From Alectoria sarmentosa (lineage: Eukaryota > Ascomycota > Lecanoromycetes > Lecanorales > Parmeliaceae), in contig WOGZ01000468.1 of NCBI GenBank assembly GCA_009733775.1, positions 1-20,598 of the forward strand: a stretch of 20,598 bases of DNA, written 5' to 3'. Position 1 is the stretch's first letter. Every line of letters starts with the position of its first letter. Below the pieces are notes generated by a model, which was not told where the DNA came from, searched no databases, and saw only the letters and a list, made by a program, of their open reading frames with translations. Positions 1-12,600 of this stretch are shown here, in pieces. The translations under genes were made by a program, and so were the position numbers.

Positions 1-130
1 CCACATGGAATGTGCTAGAACAGTGGTCATAGCGGGAGACACGTGTCATGATGGAGCAGTATATATGCCTGTTCTACATCAAGCAATGACTCTTCATTCG
101 TTTTCATTTCTTTCAAAGCCATAACATTCT
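1..130. repeat. Repeat A, copy 1 (less mutated copy; runs off the window start)
   Basis: This stretch aligns without gaps to 3951-4080, at a constant offset of 3950. I count about 26 differences in 130 positions. All are transitions, and all but one are C-to-T or G-to-A going from this copy to the other. Homology already holds at base 1, so the repeat begins upstream of the window. A TATATATGCC box lies at about 59-68. A possible LTR unit of 114 bp, starting TG near 13 and ending CA at 126, fits the pattern, but I cannot fix its borders or see a primer-binding site. Calling it a retroelement LTR is inference. Confidence 0.7.
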
Positions 131-3100
131 TGTGACAGTTGAGGTTATACATATCGTTAACACATCCATTTTAACACATTTGCTCACTCACTTCGTATTC
201 AATCGTTACATTTCGTTCTATTATCGCATTATTCAATTAATCGAATATCGTTGTTATTATGTCATTTACACGTATTATTATCGTCGCTGCCGCCTTCAAA
301 AGAGTTAAAATTTTTAAAATCAAAATTATTAAGACAATTATGGCTGCTATTAAAATATTTATTGTTATTAAATCTCGTAAAAAGATCGTTCAATTTGTAT
401 TTGAAATATTATCACGTTAATCGTTCGAGTCGTCAGATATTATAAAATCATCGATTATTGAAAAAACATTTTTCTTTTTATTCTCTCATATGAAAAGATT
501 AAAGAAAAAGATAATATATTTGAAAAGTTGTTTAAATGCCCTTTATATACATAAATCGCATAAATATAAATCCCGCCGCTTCCGTCGACATCGTTATCGA
601 TATAAAAAAAAATCATTATTATCGTCGAATTTCGAAGAGGGCGATGAATCGAGGGTGTCGTTCTTGCATCAAAAAGATAATAAATCTTTTTTTAAATTTC
701 ACGAACGATATAAAATCGTGAACATCAAATATTTCAAATAAATCTTTTTCGATATCTTTTATATAAAGCATTTCATTAAATTATCGATTAATCACATTAA
801 TCGTGATAATAAAAATAAAATCAAAAACGAGAATATTCAAAAACTTATCGATTTCAATCAATTATTGCGTTGTTTTAAAGTATATAATTAAATCATTTGT
901 TATTACGCTTATTCATCGATAACGTTTAAACTTTAAAAGATTTTATCGAATTATCGCGTTCGACTATTTAATTGATCGATCACATATACATTTCAATTCA
1001 TTCGAGAATATTATTATTCTTTTATGATCGCTCGAAAGCTTAACGATCAAAACGATTTTATTATTTAAATTATAAAAAATAAAGAATATTTCGATTAATT
1101 GATTCGAAAATTTATAATTATAAGCAGCACGAATATAAAATCATCGTTTAATAAATATGTTAATAATCAAATCATTAAGTTTTTCTCTTTAGATGATTCT
1201 TTCGCGTATCACAATTTCAACGCGAATTATTATCCTTATGCGTTTTATAAATTTAATCATAATTGTTTCGTATATTAGCAAAATCATTTTATTATTATAT
1301 ACTTTAAAACTTATATCTCATCGTTATTTAATTCAAATTCGATTTCGTTAAAAAATAAAATCATTAAAACGAATTAATTATCATAATTTATATTAATATC
1401 GATCTCATTATTATTCATATCTAAAAGCTTTTCATATATATCGTATAATTTATACGATTTAAATTTATCGCATCAAAGTTTATTATTAATAATCGAATGA
1501 GAGTCGTAATTAAAAAATCATTTCGACATCATATATGCAAATACGTTTTCGATTATTTTTTAAAAGGGCGTAAAAATCGATTATCGAGGTTCTCTTTTGA
1601 ATTATCGCAATTATAATTATTTATTAATTCTCGCTATTCTCGATATATTATCAACGAACTTTTAAAAATAATTTTAACATAATTATTTAATCAAGATGAA
1701 CGTTATTATCGAATCTCGATTTATATACTCGTTATTAAATTTAATTTCAAAACACAATAACGATTAAAAACGAATTCACGATTTTTTATTTTTTTATAAC
1801 GAGATTATCAATAACGATATATTCGAAAATTGAGACTTTTTAAAATATATCACGTTTGATAATGCAATATAAGTATTATTTCAATAAGATTATAAAATCA
1901 TATTCGTGAAATGAGATTTAAAAAAGGTTTTTTGATATGTTTTTATAATTATATCAAATTAATAATTATTAAACTTCTTTTATAACAATTGTTATTGAAT
2001 AAAACGATATTTGCTTTTCGATTTACGCACGTCATTATTTTTATTCAATTTATTTATTAAAGCACTTAATTGAATCATGATTACGATTTTATATTAAATT
2101 ATAATATTTTATTATTTGAACGATTTTTTCGAATATGAAAATCGATTTGCTATAATGAAAGATTTTTTTAAAAAATTAAAACGATATACAATTACTTCGC
2201 CTCGTCGTCGATTAACAATTAATATATATTTAAATAAACGCTTCAAAGAGTTTTAATATAAAAGATTATCTATTATATAATCTTAATTTATTATTTTTAA
2301 TTAAAAATATGTTTAATATACGAGTATTCACGCGTCATATATATAAAAACATTTAATTCAAGAAAATGAAGATTATATTTTATGCAATTCGATTATAATT
2401 AAAAAGATTATAAAATATACGATTAACCCTTTATTGCGACAATGAGATTTACGTATTTAATTTTTAAAAATCATTTATTTATAAAACGATTATAATATTA
2501 TTATGATATATTATTATATTTACGATTATATATAATATTCTCATTATAATCACATAAATTTCTATTAAAATTAATAAATTAATTGATAATTTATCGCGTT
2601 TTCGTTATTAGAAAATCGTTAATAAATATTCACAATTGAGATATTTAATTACGATTTCGCCTCGTTAAGTAAAAATTTATACGAATTATAATATAATCAA
2701 ACGTTTTTATATCTAAAAACGTCGCTCGTCTTTTTTAATGAAAATTAATTACGAAAATTAAAAAGACGTATTTTATATCGATCAAATCTTATAATATTCA
2801 TTATGCGATTAAAAATTACGATTCTTCATTTTTAATCACATTAAATTTATTAATAAATTAAATAACGAATTTTAATATCAAGCGAATCAAGGTCAAAACG
2901 ATCAAAATATATTTTATCGATGTTAAATCTGCGCACGTGAATTTAGAATATAAAAACTTAAAAATGTTTTATAATCCTTAATTGAAATGTATTATAATCG
3001 ATGTTTATCGATTATAAAATGAAATTAACACGAAGAAAAGACAATCTCTTATCAAAAACATTTTAATACGATTTTTTTTTTAATTCGATCAATTTATCGA

Positions 3101-3730
3101 GAAGAAAGCGACGTTATACGTCTTTTTTTATTTAACATTTATCGCCTTTTTTAAAATAAGCGAATTCATATATTTCATTAAAGATTTAAATAATAAAAAT
3201 TTCAATAAATGATTTTTGACTCGTCGATCGATGAGGTTATACGATGATTATTTGAAATTAACATTTTCAATCTTTAAGACAGATTTTTTTCGACAAAAGA
3301 TCACGCTAACAATTGTTATTATCGACGATAATACATATCTCATATGAGTCTTGAAACATTTATTTCGTGAATGATTAAATTCGTTAACAATTTTTTTGTT
3401 TGCGATAAACGATGAAGGTTTTATAAAAAACACGATTATTATAATTTTTCGAATAATTATTCGAAACGCAAATATAAAAGATTATTATTTAAATCACTTT
3501 TTTCGTCGTGAGATTGTTATGATAACATAAAAGATTAATCTTAATAATGAGAAAATTCAATTATTAAATAAATAAAAATCGAATAATTATCGTTTATATA
3601 TCGTTATTCATCTTTTACAAATATTCGTCGCATCACGTCGACATTAACATTTTTCATTTTTTTAATATTAATAATAACGTTATTTATTATAAACGCCCTT
3701 TACGAGAATGTTAATGTGAATGTTTAAGAA
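131..3730. mobile_element. Decayed AT-rich block, probable RIP-mutated interior of a repeat element
   Basis: About 3.6 kb of AT-rich sequence (roughly one quarter GC by eye) between the copies of repeats A and B. Reading frames are all short, and none resembles reverse transcriptase, integrase, gag or a transposase. Compared with the block at 6660-13090 it keeps more cytosines outside CpG, for example around 1141-1260, so it is less fully mutated or younger. Its position between two copies of repeat A fits the interior of an LTR element, but no protein motif supports that. No gene is called here. Confidence 0.5.
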
Positions 3731-3878
3731 TTTTCTTAGCGTTAAAGACGAAAATATGTTTATTTAAATCTTTATTCGATAACGATTTTGACGCTGAAAC
3801 AACTTAATTATTATTATTTACGTCATTTATATGTTTTTATATATGTGTGATGTGTGTTTACGAATATGCGAGCATTAA
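3731..3878. repeat. Repeat B, copy 1 (mutated)
   Basis: Aligns without gaps to 4148-4295 at a constant offset of 417. About 26 of 148 positions differ, all by transitions. Nearly all are T or A here against C or G in the other copy, so this copy is the RIP-mutated one. Both copies end at a shared GCGAGCATTAA, and similarity then fades. It may form one long terminal repeat together with repeat A copy 2 (3951-4080). Confidence 0.7.
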
Positions 3879-3950
3879 TCGTTATAATAAGATTATAAAT
3901 TAATGAGTCGCATAAAAAGTCAGAGATCAACAATTATGATTTATAATTCT

Positions 3951-4080
3951 TTATATGAAATGTGTTAAAACAATGATCATAACGGAAAACACGTGTCATA
4001 ATGAAATAATATATATGCCTATTCTACATCAGATAATGACTCTTTATTCGTTTTCATTTTTTTTAAAATCATAACATTTT
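3951..4080. repeat. Repeat A, copy 2 (mutated)
   Basis: The RIP-mutated partner of 1-130, with the same length and no indels. It keeps the TATATATGCC box at about 4009-4018 and the terminal ATAACA. After 4080 the two copies diverge. Sequence resembling the TTTGCTCA at about 174-181 follows at once here, as if some 50 bp present in copy 1 were missing. Confidence 0.7.
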
Positions 4081-4147
4081 TGCTCATCCGCCCGCACCTA
4101 TATATAATTTTATTTCATTTCAAATTTATGTCGTTTAAATATGGGAG

Positions 4148-4295
4148 TTTTCTTAACGTTAAAGACGAGAATATGTTTGTTCAAACCTTTATTCGGTGGC
4201 GGCCCTGGCGTTGGAACAGCTTAATCATTACTATCTACGTCATTTATATGCCCTTATGTGTGTGTGATGTGTGTCTACGAGTATGCGAGCATTAA
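4148..4295. repeat. Repeat B, copy 2 (little mutated)
   Basis: The better-preserved partner of 3731-3878, with 148 aligned positions and no indels. It lies beyond repeat A copy 2, giving the order B-A-B over 3731-4295. A simple two-LTR element does not give that order. A partial tandem duplication of a 417-bp unit, or a second truncated element, would. It marks the border between the AT-rich block and the first gene island. Confidence 0.7.
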
Positions 4296-4384
4296 GTAAC
4301 TAATTCTCTGCCAAGCTAGCCATGCAATCATTTCCGCCTTACCAACATGTCCCCTCCTCAGCTCTGCTGTAACTCGGACTAACC

Positions 4385-4686
4385 ATGTTTGCCAGAGCAT
4401 CCTTCTTCTTCTTCTTCCTCGTTTTCTCACCCTTCGCTTCCGAGCTGTTGCTGTTCCACCGAAAGCTCAGCAATTGCCAAAGACGAAACATGCTGCTCAT
4501 CACTGTATGCGCAACGACCAGGGCACCCTTGTCAACGAGCTCGAGCGCTCGATCCTTTTTGTTCAGGATTCGTTACATTGGAGCTACTTGTTAGATCTAC
4601 CAGCGACTGACGTCGCAAGGATGACAATGCTTTTCACCGCCAATTTCGTGCCGTTGTCTGTGCGCCTACCTATCTCATTCTGTTGA
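4385..4686 (+). CDS. Possible small secreted protein (79 aa if spliced), doubtful
   Basis: An ATG at 4385 opens a frame whose first 20 residues look like a signal peptide: a short MFAR start, then a Phe-rich hydrophobic stretch encoded by a TTC run at 4403-4417. A candidate intron at 4505-4566 has a GTATGC donor and a TTTTTGTTCAG acceptor, 62 nt in all, but no clear branch site. Joining 4385-4504 to 4567-4686 gives 79 residues. Another reading frame through 4474-4686 also stays open and reads plausibly, and the Phe run could be a by-product of the microsatellite. No family is recognised. It could instead be the 5' leader of the protease gene downstream. Confidence 0.22.
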
Positions 4687-4792
4687 TGGAACTATCCTCC
4701 CGGAAATCGGCCCTCTCGCGAAGAATCTTTTCCTTGCTTCGTTCTAACAAGTTCCTGATCTTCTAAACCCAACTTACTCCCATTTGCCAAAC

Positions 4793-6475
4793 ATGTTCAC
4801 TAACAAACGCCGCCCCCGTTCTTGTTTGGCGCCCTTGTTCCGTGAACGTCTCTATTCAAGATTCAGCATCTCCATTATTGTCGCACTGAATCTACTAAAC
4901 ACGTCTTCTCGAGCGTTCCAACAACTACCAGCGCCCTCTAATACGTCACTCTCAATGAACGCTCTCAAGGTGTATGTCATCTACTCTTTCGTCGAAGGCC
5001 TTTCTGCACACTCCGAGAACGAGGAAATTAGGCTACACCTTGGTATGGTACTAGATCCCGCAGATGTGCAAGAGTACGGAGGTGACTACACAGGGGTGGA
5101 GTGTTGGCGTGTCAAGATGAGCGACTTCCAGCGCACTGCATTTACGAGCGCCATTCCGAGGGTAGGTCTAATGTCTACAAGGGAAGCGTTCCGCGACAAG
5201 GCCCTGACTAACGAATACTAAGGCACAAATTTATGAAAATACCCAGCTTCTATATCACGAGGATCTCCGATTTTCGCGGACTCACGATCAGAACATGTCA
5301 GATCCTGAGCAGTCCCTCTTGGAAATCTCCAATGGGACCAAATTGGGACCCGGTCTAGGTGCTGAGACAATCTACCAACTGGATGCCCCTTCGGACCTGA
5401 AAATGGTCTCGTGGGCCCCCGGTGTGCCCTTGGGGAAAACCAAGTCTTATGCCTACGATCCAGAAAATGGTGGAGAAGCCATCATCTATATCATCGAGAA
5501 CGGAATAGATAAGCGCAATCGCGTATGTATCTGATGATCGACCCACGAGTAAGCACTGTTGTTGACACGAGCAGGAATTTGCTTGGCCCCCCCAAGACTG
5601 GCTATACGCCCCCAGCGTTAGAAGAACAGAGACAGATGATGATCCACTCTCTCACGGATCTTGCGTTGCGTCAAAGGCCAGCGGTGATAAAAACGGCGTT
5701 TCTAAAACTACTCAGCTGGTGATCGTCAAGTCCTCTCTGAGCGTCGTCGACATTGCTTGGGCCTTTCAACAGATTGTCAATACTGCAGCCAAGCAAAAGA
5801 CTCCTCGGGTCGTCGTGCTACTCGCGGCAACAACAAAAACGCCATGGCACTCCGGACTGTTCCAGGATATACGATTCAGTCGACTATATCTACGAATGCA
5901 AAATCTCATAGATCTCGGTGCAGTAGTGGTCGTACCCTCCGGTAATTACGGGAAGCGCAGCTTTTTCGTAGACACCGTTCCCGCTGTATTTGCGTCACCA
6001 TCTACCACTCTTGGCCGACCAGCTCTACCGCTCATAGTCGCGGGGGCAGTCGACAATAAAGGTGCTGAGGCGTCATGGTCGCAGACTAGTCCAAATCCTA
6101 TGGTATGGGCGCCTGGCGTTGGAGTGGCATGCACAAAGAGGGGCTTCAAGTTTCGCCCAACAGATACAGGAACTTCTTTTTCAGCTGGAATGGTGCGTCA
6201 AATGTTCTCTGCTGATATGGAACAGGGTCATTGTTAACGCTGGCATATAGGTCGCAGGTCTCGCTGCTTACTTCCTGGGCATGAAAGATCCCCCCTTCGC
6301 GATAGGAGGCCGGGATGCGTCGCGGAATATGATCAATTACTTTCAAACGTCAGCAAGCTGGGCAAGGCGACCAGGTGAAAGAAAGGTTATGTGGAATCGA
6401 CTGGACGGTAGCTTGATGTCCCTTTCCAACACCTCGAATTTGCCTTTCACTGTCGTGAATGCTTCAACATACTAA
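4793..6475 (+). CDS. Subtilisin-like serine protease homologue (peptidase S8 family), four exons
   Basis: Exons 4793-5161, 5223-5522, 5575-6192 and 6251-6475 join in frame to 503 residues. Introns are 61, 52 and 58 nt, all phase 0, with donors GTAGGT, GTATGT and GTGCGT. The first has a textbook CTGACTAAC branch site and a CTAAG acceptor. After a basic N-terminus comes a hydrophobic stretch (about residues 24-35, signal peptide or anchor), then an inhibitor-I9-like propeptide region (about 45-140) and the S8 core. Visible motifs are HGSCVAS (His250), PSGN (oxyanion-hole Asn347) and GTSFSAGM (Ser424). At the first catalytic position, where subtilases have Asp, the sequence reads YIIENGI with Glu215. 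The proline usual after the catalytic serine is Gly. The family cleaves peptide bonds, usually as secreted or vacuolar enzymes. Activity here is uncertain. Start chosen: the first ATG in frame, with A at -3. A start in an upstream exon is possible. Confidence 0.85.
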
Positions 6476-6593
6476 GTGTCTAAGGATCCCTTATACCCTT
6501 GCTTACACACACTGTTAGTCTGCCGGCAGAACTGTATTTGAGATGTAATGCGCTTTATTTCTGATTTTCAATGAAGGGTGCGGTGGGGATAGC

Positions 6594-6599
6594 AATAAA
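6594..6599 (+). promoter_or_regulatory. Probable polyadenylation signal (AATAAA)
   Basis: An exact AATAAA about 119 bases after the protease stop codon, in a stretch of normal composition just before the AT-rich block begins near 6655. Its position suits the 3' end of the protease transcript. AATAAA is loosely conserved in fungi, so this is only a likely site. Confidence 0.45.
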
Positions 6600-6659
6600 T
6601 ATCTTCGATTTCGCATTAACAGTAATGATGCTGGGTTAAGGCATTGCCCGAAAAAGGTC

Positions 6660-9600
6660 AATTCAATTTGTTTAATATCATTAATGAGTTATCTATTAAC
6701 AAACGAAGACTTGAATATAAAGTTTTATACTTGAAATTTCTTTTAATAAAAATTATATCGTATAAAGCTTTTTTAATAAACATTTAAATTATTAAAATAT
6801 TTAAGCGTATATTCGATAATATCGCTTATATAATAATAAAAATTATTGAAATAATAATTTAATATATTCAATTTTTTCGAAATGAAAACTTTAAAAAAAA
6901 AAGAAAAAAAAAAGTAAAAGTTATTATAAATATAATTAAAAAATAAAAATAACGAAGTATAATAACAATTTAATTATATAATATATATTAATAATTATAT
7001 GTTTAAAAAAAAATTATAATAAGAAAATTAAATGCGTATATTAATATTATAATTAAAAGTTTAATTAAATAATTTAATTACAAAAATATTATTAAAAAAC
7101 AAATTTAACATTTTTAATAAATATATCGAAATATATAAATACGCGAAATATTTTAAACACTTTGAATATTTTATTAATTAAATATAATATTTTTTTTGCA
7201 TTTAAATTTTTTTTTTCAATTATTAATATATTTATTTCGAATATTTTAATATAATATTTAATTATATTTATTTTAATATTATATTCAATTTTTAATTATT
7301 AAATTAATAATATATTTTAACTTTAAATAACTTTTTATTATTTAATAAATCGATATATTTTATTTTTCAAAAAATCTTTATTTTAAATATTCGTTTCACA
7401 TTTTAATAAAAAATTAAAATATTTATATTTTAATAAATTCGATAAAATAAATCGAATTTCGCTTTGTTTTTTACTAAACGAAAAGTTTATAAACGTATTT
7501 ATAAATTTAAAAATTATAAAAAGTATTATATAATTCGAAGTCGTTAAAATTGTAAACGTTTTTTTAATTAAAAAAAGTAGTTTTATATAATTAAAACGAT
7601 AATATAAAATTATAAAATTATAAAATAGAATTTAAAACGTTATTAATTAAAAAAGAAGAAAATTAAAATTAAATAAAATAAACGTAGAGAAAAATTAAAA
7701 ATTCAACGTACTTTCACGCACATTTATACGATTATACGTTTATATAATCGTATATTTATATAATTATACGCTTACGCGATTATATATAAGCGTAACGCGC
7801 GCAAAATAAAATCTTTAAATTATATAATTAATCGCGTTAAATTCGAAGTCGTTATTCGTTTTTCATTATTTTTTTTCATTATTACGTTATTTATTTCGAC
7901 GTAAAAAACTTTTTAATAATTTATAAATAAATCGTTGAAAATCGAATGTTGTTATTATTTACAATTCGCGAAATTAATAAAAAAATTGTTAATAATAACG
8001 TATAATATAATTTTTTTTAATATTATTAATTATTAATTATTTTAAACGAAATATTTTATCAATCGTAACTTTTTTAAAATATAAATAACATTTATCGTTT
8101 TTATTTAATTATGTAAATAAAAATATTTATTATTATTATTAATTATTTTTCGTTTTTATATCGTATTATAAACACCCTTTTTTTTTTTTATTTATTTATT
8201 TTATATTTAATTTTTTTTTTCGATCGAAATAAAGATATAATATTATTATAATTCGTTTTAAAAAGATTTTAATAAAATAACGCGAATTTATTTTATTAAT
8301 AAAAATAATAAATTAATATCTTTAAAATTGTTTTTTAAATTTTTAATATATTATTTTATTTATTTATTTATAACGAATTTTTTTTAATAAATTTTTTAAA
8401 TTCGATTTTAACGTTTTAAATTTGTTTTATATAAAGTTTTTATTAAATACGTAAATTAAATTAAATTTTATTTTAAATTTTTTAATATAAAAATAATAAC
8501 GTAAAAAAAATAAAAAAAATAATAATAATGTAAAAAATTTATTATTTTAAAATTCGTATTTATAATATAAAAAAAACATTTTTCAATAAAATAAAATAAC
8601 TTGAATTTTATTTAAAAGAATTAAAATTAAAATGCATTTAATATATTTTTAATAAAAAATGATAATGCGAAATCGATAAACAAAAAACGAAAATAAAAAT
8701 AATCAACATTTATTCGCGTAATTATTAAAAAAAAAAAAAATTTTTTTTTTAACTTTTTATAATTATTCAAATCGTCGTTATTAAATATATTTATTAAGTT
8801 AAATATAATAATTACGTTATATTTCGTTTTATTAATTTTTTATTATATATTAATATTATAATAAAATAATATTTTTACGATTAACGATATATTATACGCG
8901 TATATTTAATTTTAATAAATTCGTTTATTAATTACATTATTTCGCAATATTTATATTCGATTTTAATAATAAATTATTATCGATATATAATATATAACGA
9001 TTCGAGAAATTATTTTTCTTAATTTAATTAAATTAATTCGACGCAAAAGTAATTATTAATGAATTTAACGTTATATATTATATTTTATTTCGCGCGTTTT
9101 CTTAATTCACGTAAAGTTCGTAAAATAAATAAAAAATATAAACGAATAAAGTTATAACGTTAACGCGCTTAATGTTATTAATATAAAAATTTCGTAAAAA
9201 CAATAAAAAAAAAGTTGTTATAAAAAAAAGAACTTTTTTAATATAAAAACGATTTTACTCGATTAAAACAAAACGAAACAATCGTTTTGTTCACGAAAAA
9301 ACGATAATTTAATATCGATTTATTATTATTTGTTATTTATATATTAAAAAGCGAATTAAAAATTATATTATATATAAAAAAAATAAGCGAATATATAAAA
9401 AGCGCGTTTAAGATTAAAAATAAATAAAAATAAAATAAAGAAAAAGAAAGAGATAAATTGAAAATATATATTAAAAAAAGATTATTTAATTAAATAAAGA
9501 ACTTTAAATTAATATATATTTAATAATTATATAAAAAAAATTAAAACGTAAAAATTTCGTAAAATTAAGTTCGATTGTTTATTATTCATTTTATTTTAAC

Positions 9601-12600
9601 GTGTATTATTTTTTGAAAAAGTTTACTTTAACTTTACTTCGTTTAATTATATATATTTATTTAATATTTATAATATTTATCATTTTTTTCATTTTTTTCA
9701 ACTTTTTAATTATTTATATAAAAAAAAAAAAAAAAAAATTATATATAATTTTGCTCGCTTAATTAAATATATTTTCTATTTAATTTTATTACGTTTATAT
9801 AAATAATTTTAGATTAAATTATTACGTCTTAAATTATCGCGAATTAAATTATTAAAATTTCAATTGTTAAAATTTAAATTATTAAAATTTAAATAATTAA
9901 TATATAATATTATTAATATAATTAATAAAACGAATTTCATATTTTTAAAAAAAAATTTAAAAAATCTCGCGACGATTATTAATAATAAACGTTTTAATAA
10001 ATATATAAATTTCGAAATTAATTATTAATAAAACCTTAAAATAAAAAGTAATTTCGTTATTATTTATATTTTAATAAATGAAAATATATTTAATATTAAT
10101 ATATTTATACGTAATCTTTTAACGATAATAATTATATCGAAATGTTTTTAAATTTTTAATAAAATTTCGCGTAAATTAATATAATATTTAATTAACTTTT
10201 TCGATATAAAAATATATTACGAAATATTACGTGAAAACGAAAGAAATTAATATTTATATTATTACAAATAAACGAAACGCGAAAAAAACCGTGTTCGTTT
10301 ATATTTATTTTATTAATAATATTATATTCGTTTTATATTTTTTTCACGTTAATATAATATTAAAAAAATATTATATTTAACTTAAAGTTAATACGCTCGC
10401 TTAAAAATAAAAATTTAAATTTGCGTTTTATATCGCGCGAAATTAATATAAAAGTTTAAAAAAATCAAAAATCTTAATAAACGAATTTTATATTCATCAA
10501 TTACGTTTAATTTTTTTTATAATATTATAAAATCGTTAATAATATATTTTCAAAAAAGATTTTAATAATATTAATAATAATTTAATTTTATATTTTTAAA
10601 ATTTCAAATTTTCGCTTCGTTTTCAACGCGTTAAAAATAATAAAATATTATATAAATATAAAAATAAAAACGAAGCGCGCGAGCGTTCAAAATTAAATTA
10701 TTTATAAATAAACTAAAAATATTCAATAATAGCTTTCGATCGATATATAATGTACATCGAATCGAATAAATTTTCTATTAATTCGATTAATTTAATTATG
10801 AATTTTAATTTATTAAAATAATAATATAATTATAAATAATATTATAATAACGAGCGTAATTATTTTTTACGCGAAAAATATTTTTATTAAATAAATACTT
10901 AAAACTAAATATAAATTAATTTTAATAATAATTTAATAATAATTATAAACATTATTTGAAACGCGATGTTTTTTTTAATAGTTTTTTTTTTTAAACGATT
11001 ATAAAATTATTAATAAAATTATGCTTTATAATATCGTTTTATAAAAAATATAAAAAATCTTTAAAATAATAACTATTATAGTTATTTTTAAATATTACTT
11101 TTATTCTTTTTTAAAAAGATTATATAATCTATTTTCGATTTAAAATCTCTTTAAATGTTATTATTTACTTTTTTTACGATGTTATAAATGACTTTAATTT
11201 AATCGACTTAATATATATAATTAATCTATTTTTTTAAAATAAAACTTTAATATAAAATCGTTTTAATATCGAAATTATTAATCGTATATTTCAAGATATT
11301 CGTAAAAATTTAAGTCGATTAATAATATAATTATATACTTTTTTAAAAATTTCGTTAAGTTTTATTAATTATTAAAAACGTCGAAATAAAACGTATTATT
11401 ACATTTTTTTAAAAAATTTATATTTATAAAATTACATTTAAATTTTAAAATTTATAAAAAATATAAGATTTTGTAATTCGAATTTACTTAAATAAAATTA
11501 TATTAATATTAAAACACTCGCAAATAAATTTTTAAATGTAAATAATGAAATTTTTAATAAATATTAAAAAACGAAAGATTATTAATTAATTTATCAATTA
11601 ATTATTAAATAACATTATTATAAATTTTATTGATATTATTTATCGCGATTTAAGTTTATATTTAGTATTTAATTTTTGCATTTTTAATATAATTTTTAAT
11701 ATTTTTAATAAAAACGTCGTTCGATTTAATAATTAAGTTTTTAATTATTTTTTTAAAATTAAAATAATATATATTAATCGTGTTTATGTCGTTAACGAAT
11801 TTTTTTTATTTTTTTTATTTATCGAATTAATAAACATTTTTAAACTAACATTTTTATTATTTCATTATTTGAAATTAAAAAGAATTATGTGATAATGTTA
11901 TTAAAAAATTTATAATAATTATAAAATTTATATAATAAAACACGTTTATAAATTAAGTATATTAAATTTAAAATATTCGATTATCGTATTCTTGAAAATG
12001 AATATAATAATAAACGTTATTATATATCACGCATATTTTTTACTTCGCTCGATTCGAACAATTTATATACTTTCTTTTAACGCATTCAATATTTAATTCG
12101 CTTAATTTTCAATATAACGATTAATAAATCATAAAATTAATTTTTATAATAAATCGATTTATGTTTATAATCGAAGGTTTTCGTTTATAATTAATTATAT
12201 ATAATCTTAAATCGAATTATTAATAAAATCGACTTATTTATTATAATTTTAAGTAATTTATAAAAAAAAAATTTAGTTACTCGATTAAGTATATTAAAAA
12301 TAAAATTATTAAGTAAATGCTTTTTATATAATAAAAAAAAGAAATTTTATATATATAAAAAGTAAATAAAGTTTAATTCATTAATTTTATTTAAATTATA
12401 GTTCTTAATTTATAAATTTAATAAAAACTTAAATTATATTATTTTCAACGTTACGATTAATAATTATTTTAACTTTTATTAACTTTTAATAGTTTATTTA
12501 TTAAAGTCTTAAAAAAGTAAATAAATTAATAAAAAGTATAATTTTTTTTTAATCGAGTTAGCGTGAAATAAATAAATTTATTAAATTCGTATATATACTT

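Noticed and set aside
490..741. Open frame of 83 residues in the left AT-rich block
   Set aside because: Lys/Arg/Tyr-rich product set by base composition, no motif, surrounded by decayed repeat DNA.
3241..3433. Search for decayed reverse-transcriptase motifs (YxDD) in the left block
   Set aside because: A GATGAT-like word occurs near 3242, but neighbouring codons do not fit, and no other polymerase motif is found.
5355..6346. Minus-strand frames over the protease gene
   Set aside because: Shadows of the four-exon S8 gene, whose motifs and splice sites are clear on the plus strand.
7727..7752. Perfect 10-nt inverted repeat (TACGATTATA with 6-nt loop)
   Set aside because: Such hairpins are expected by chance in DNA made almost only of A, T and CG. 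No repeat partner seen as a transposon end.
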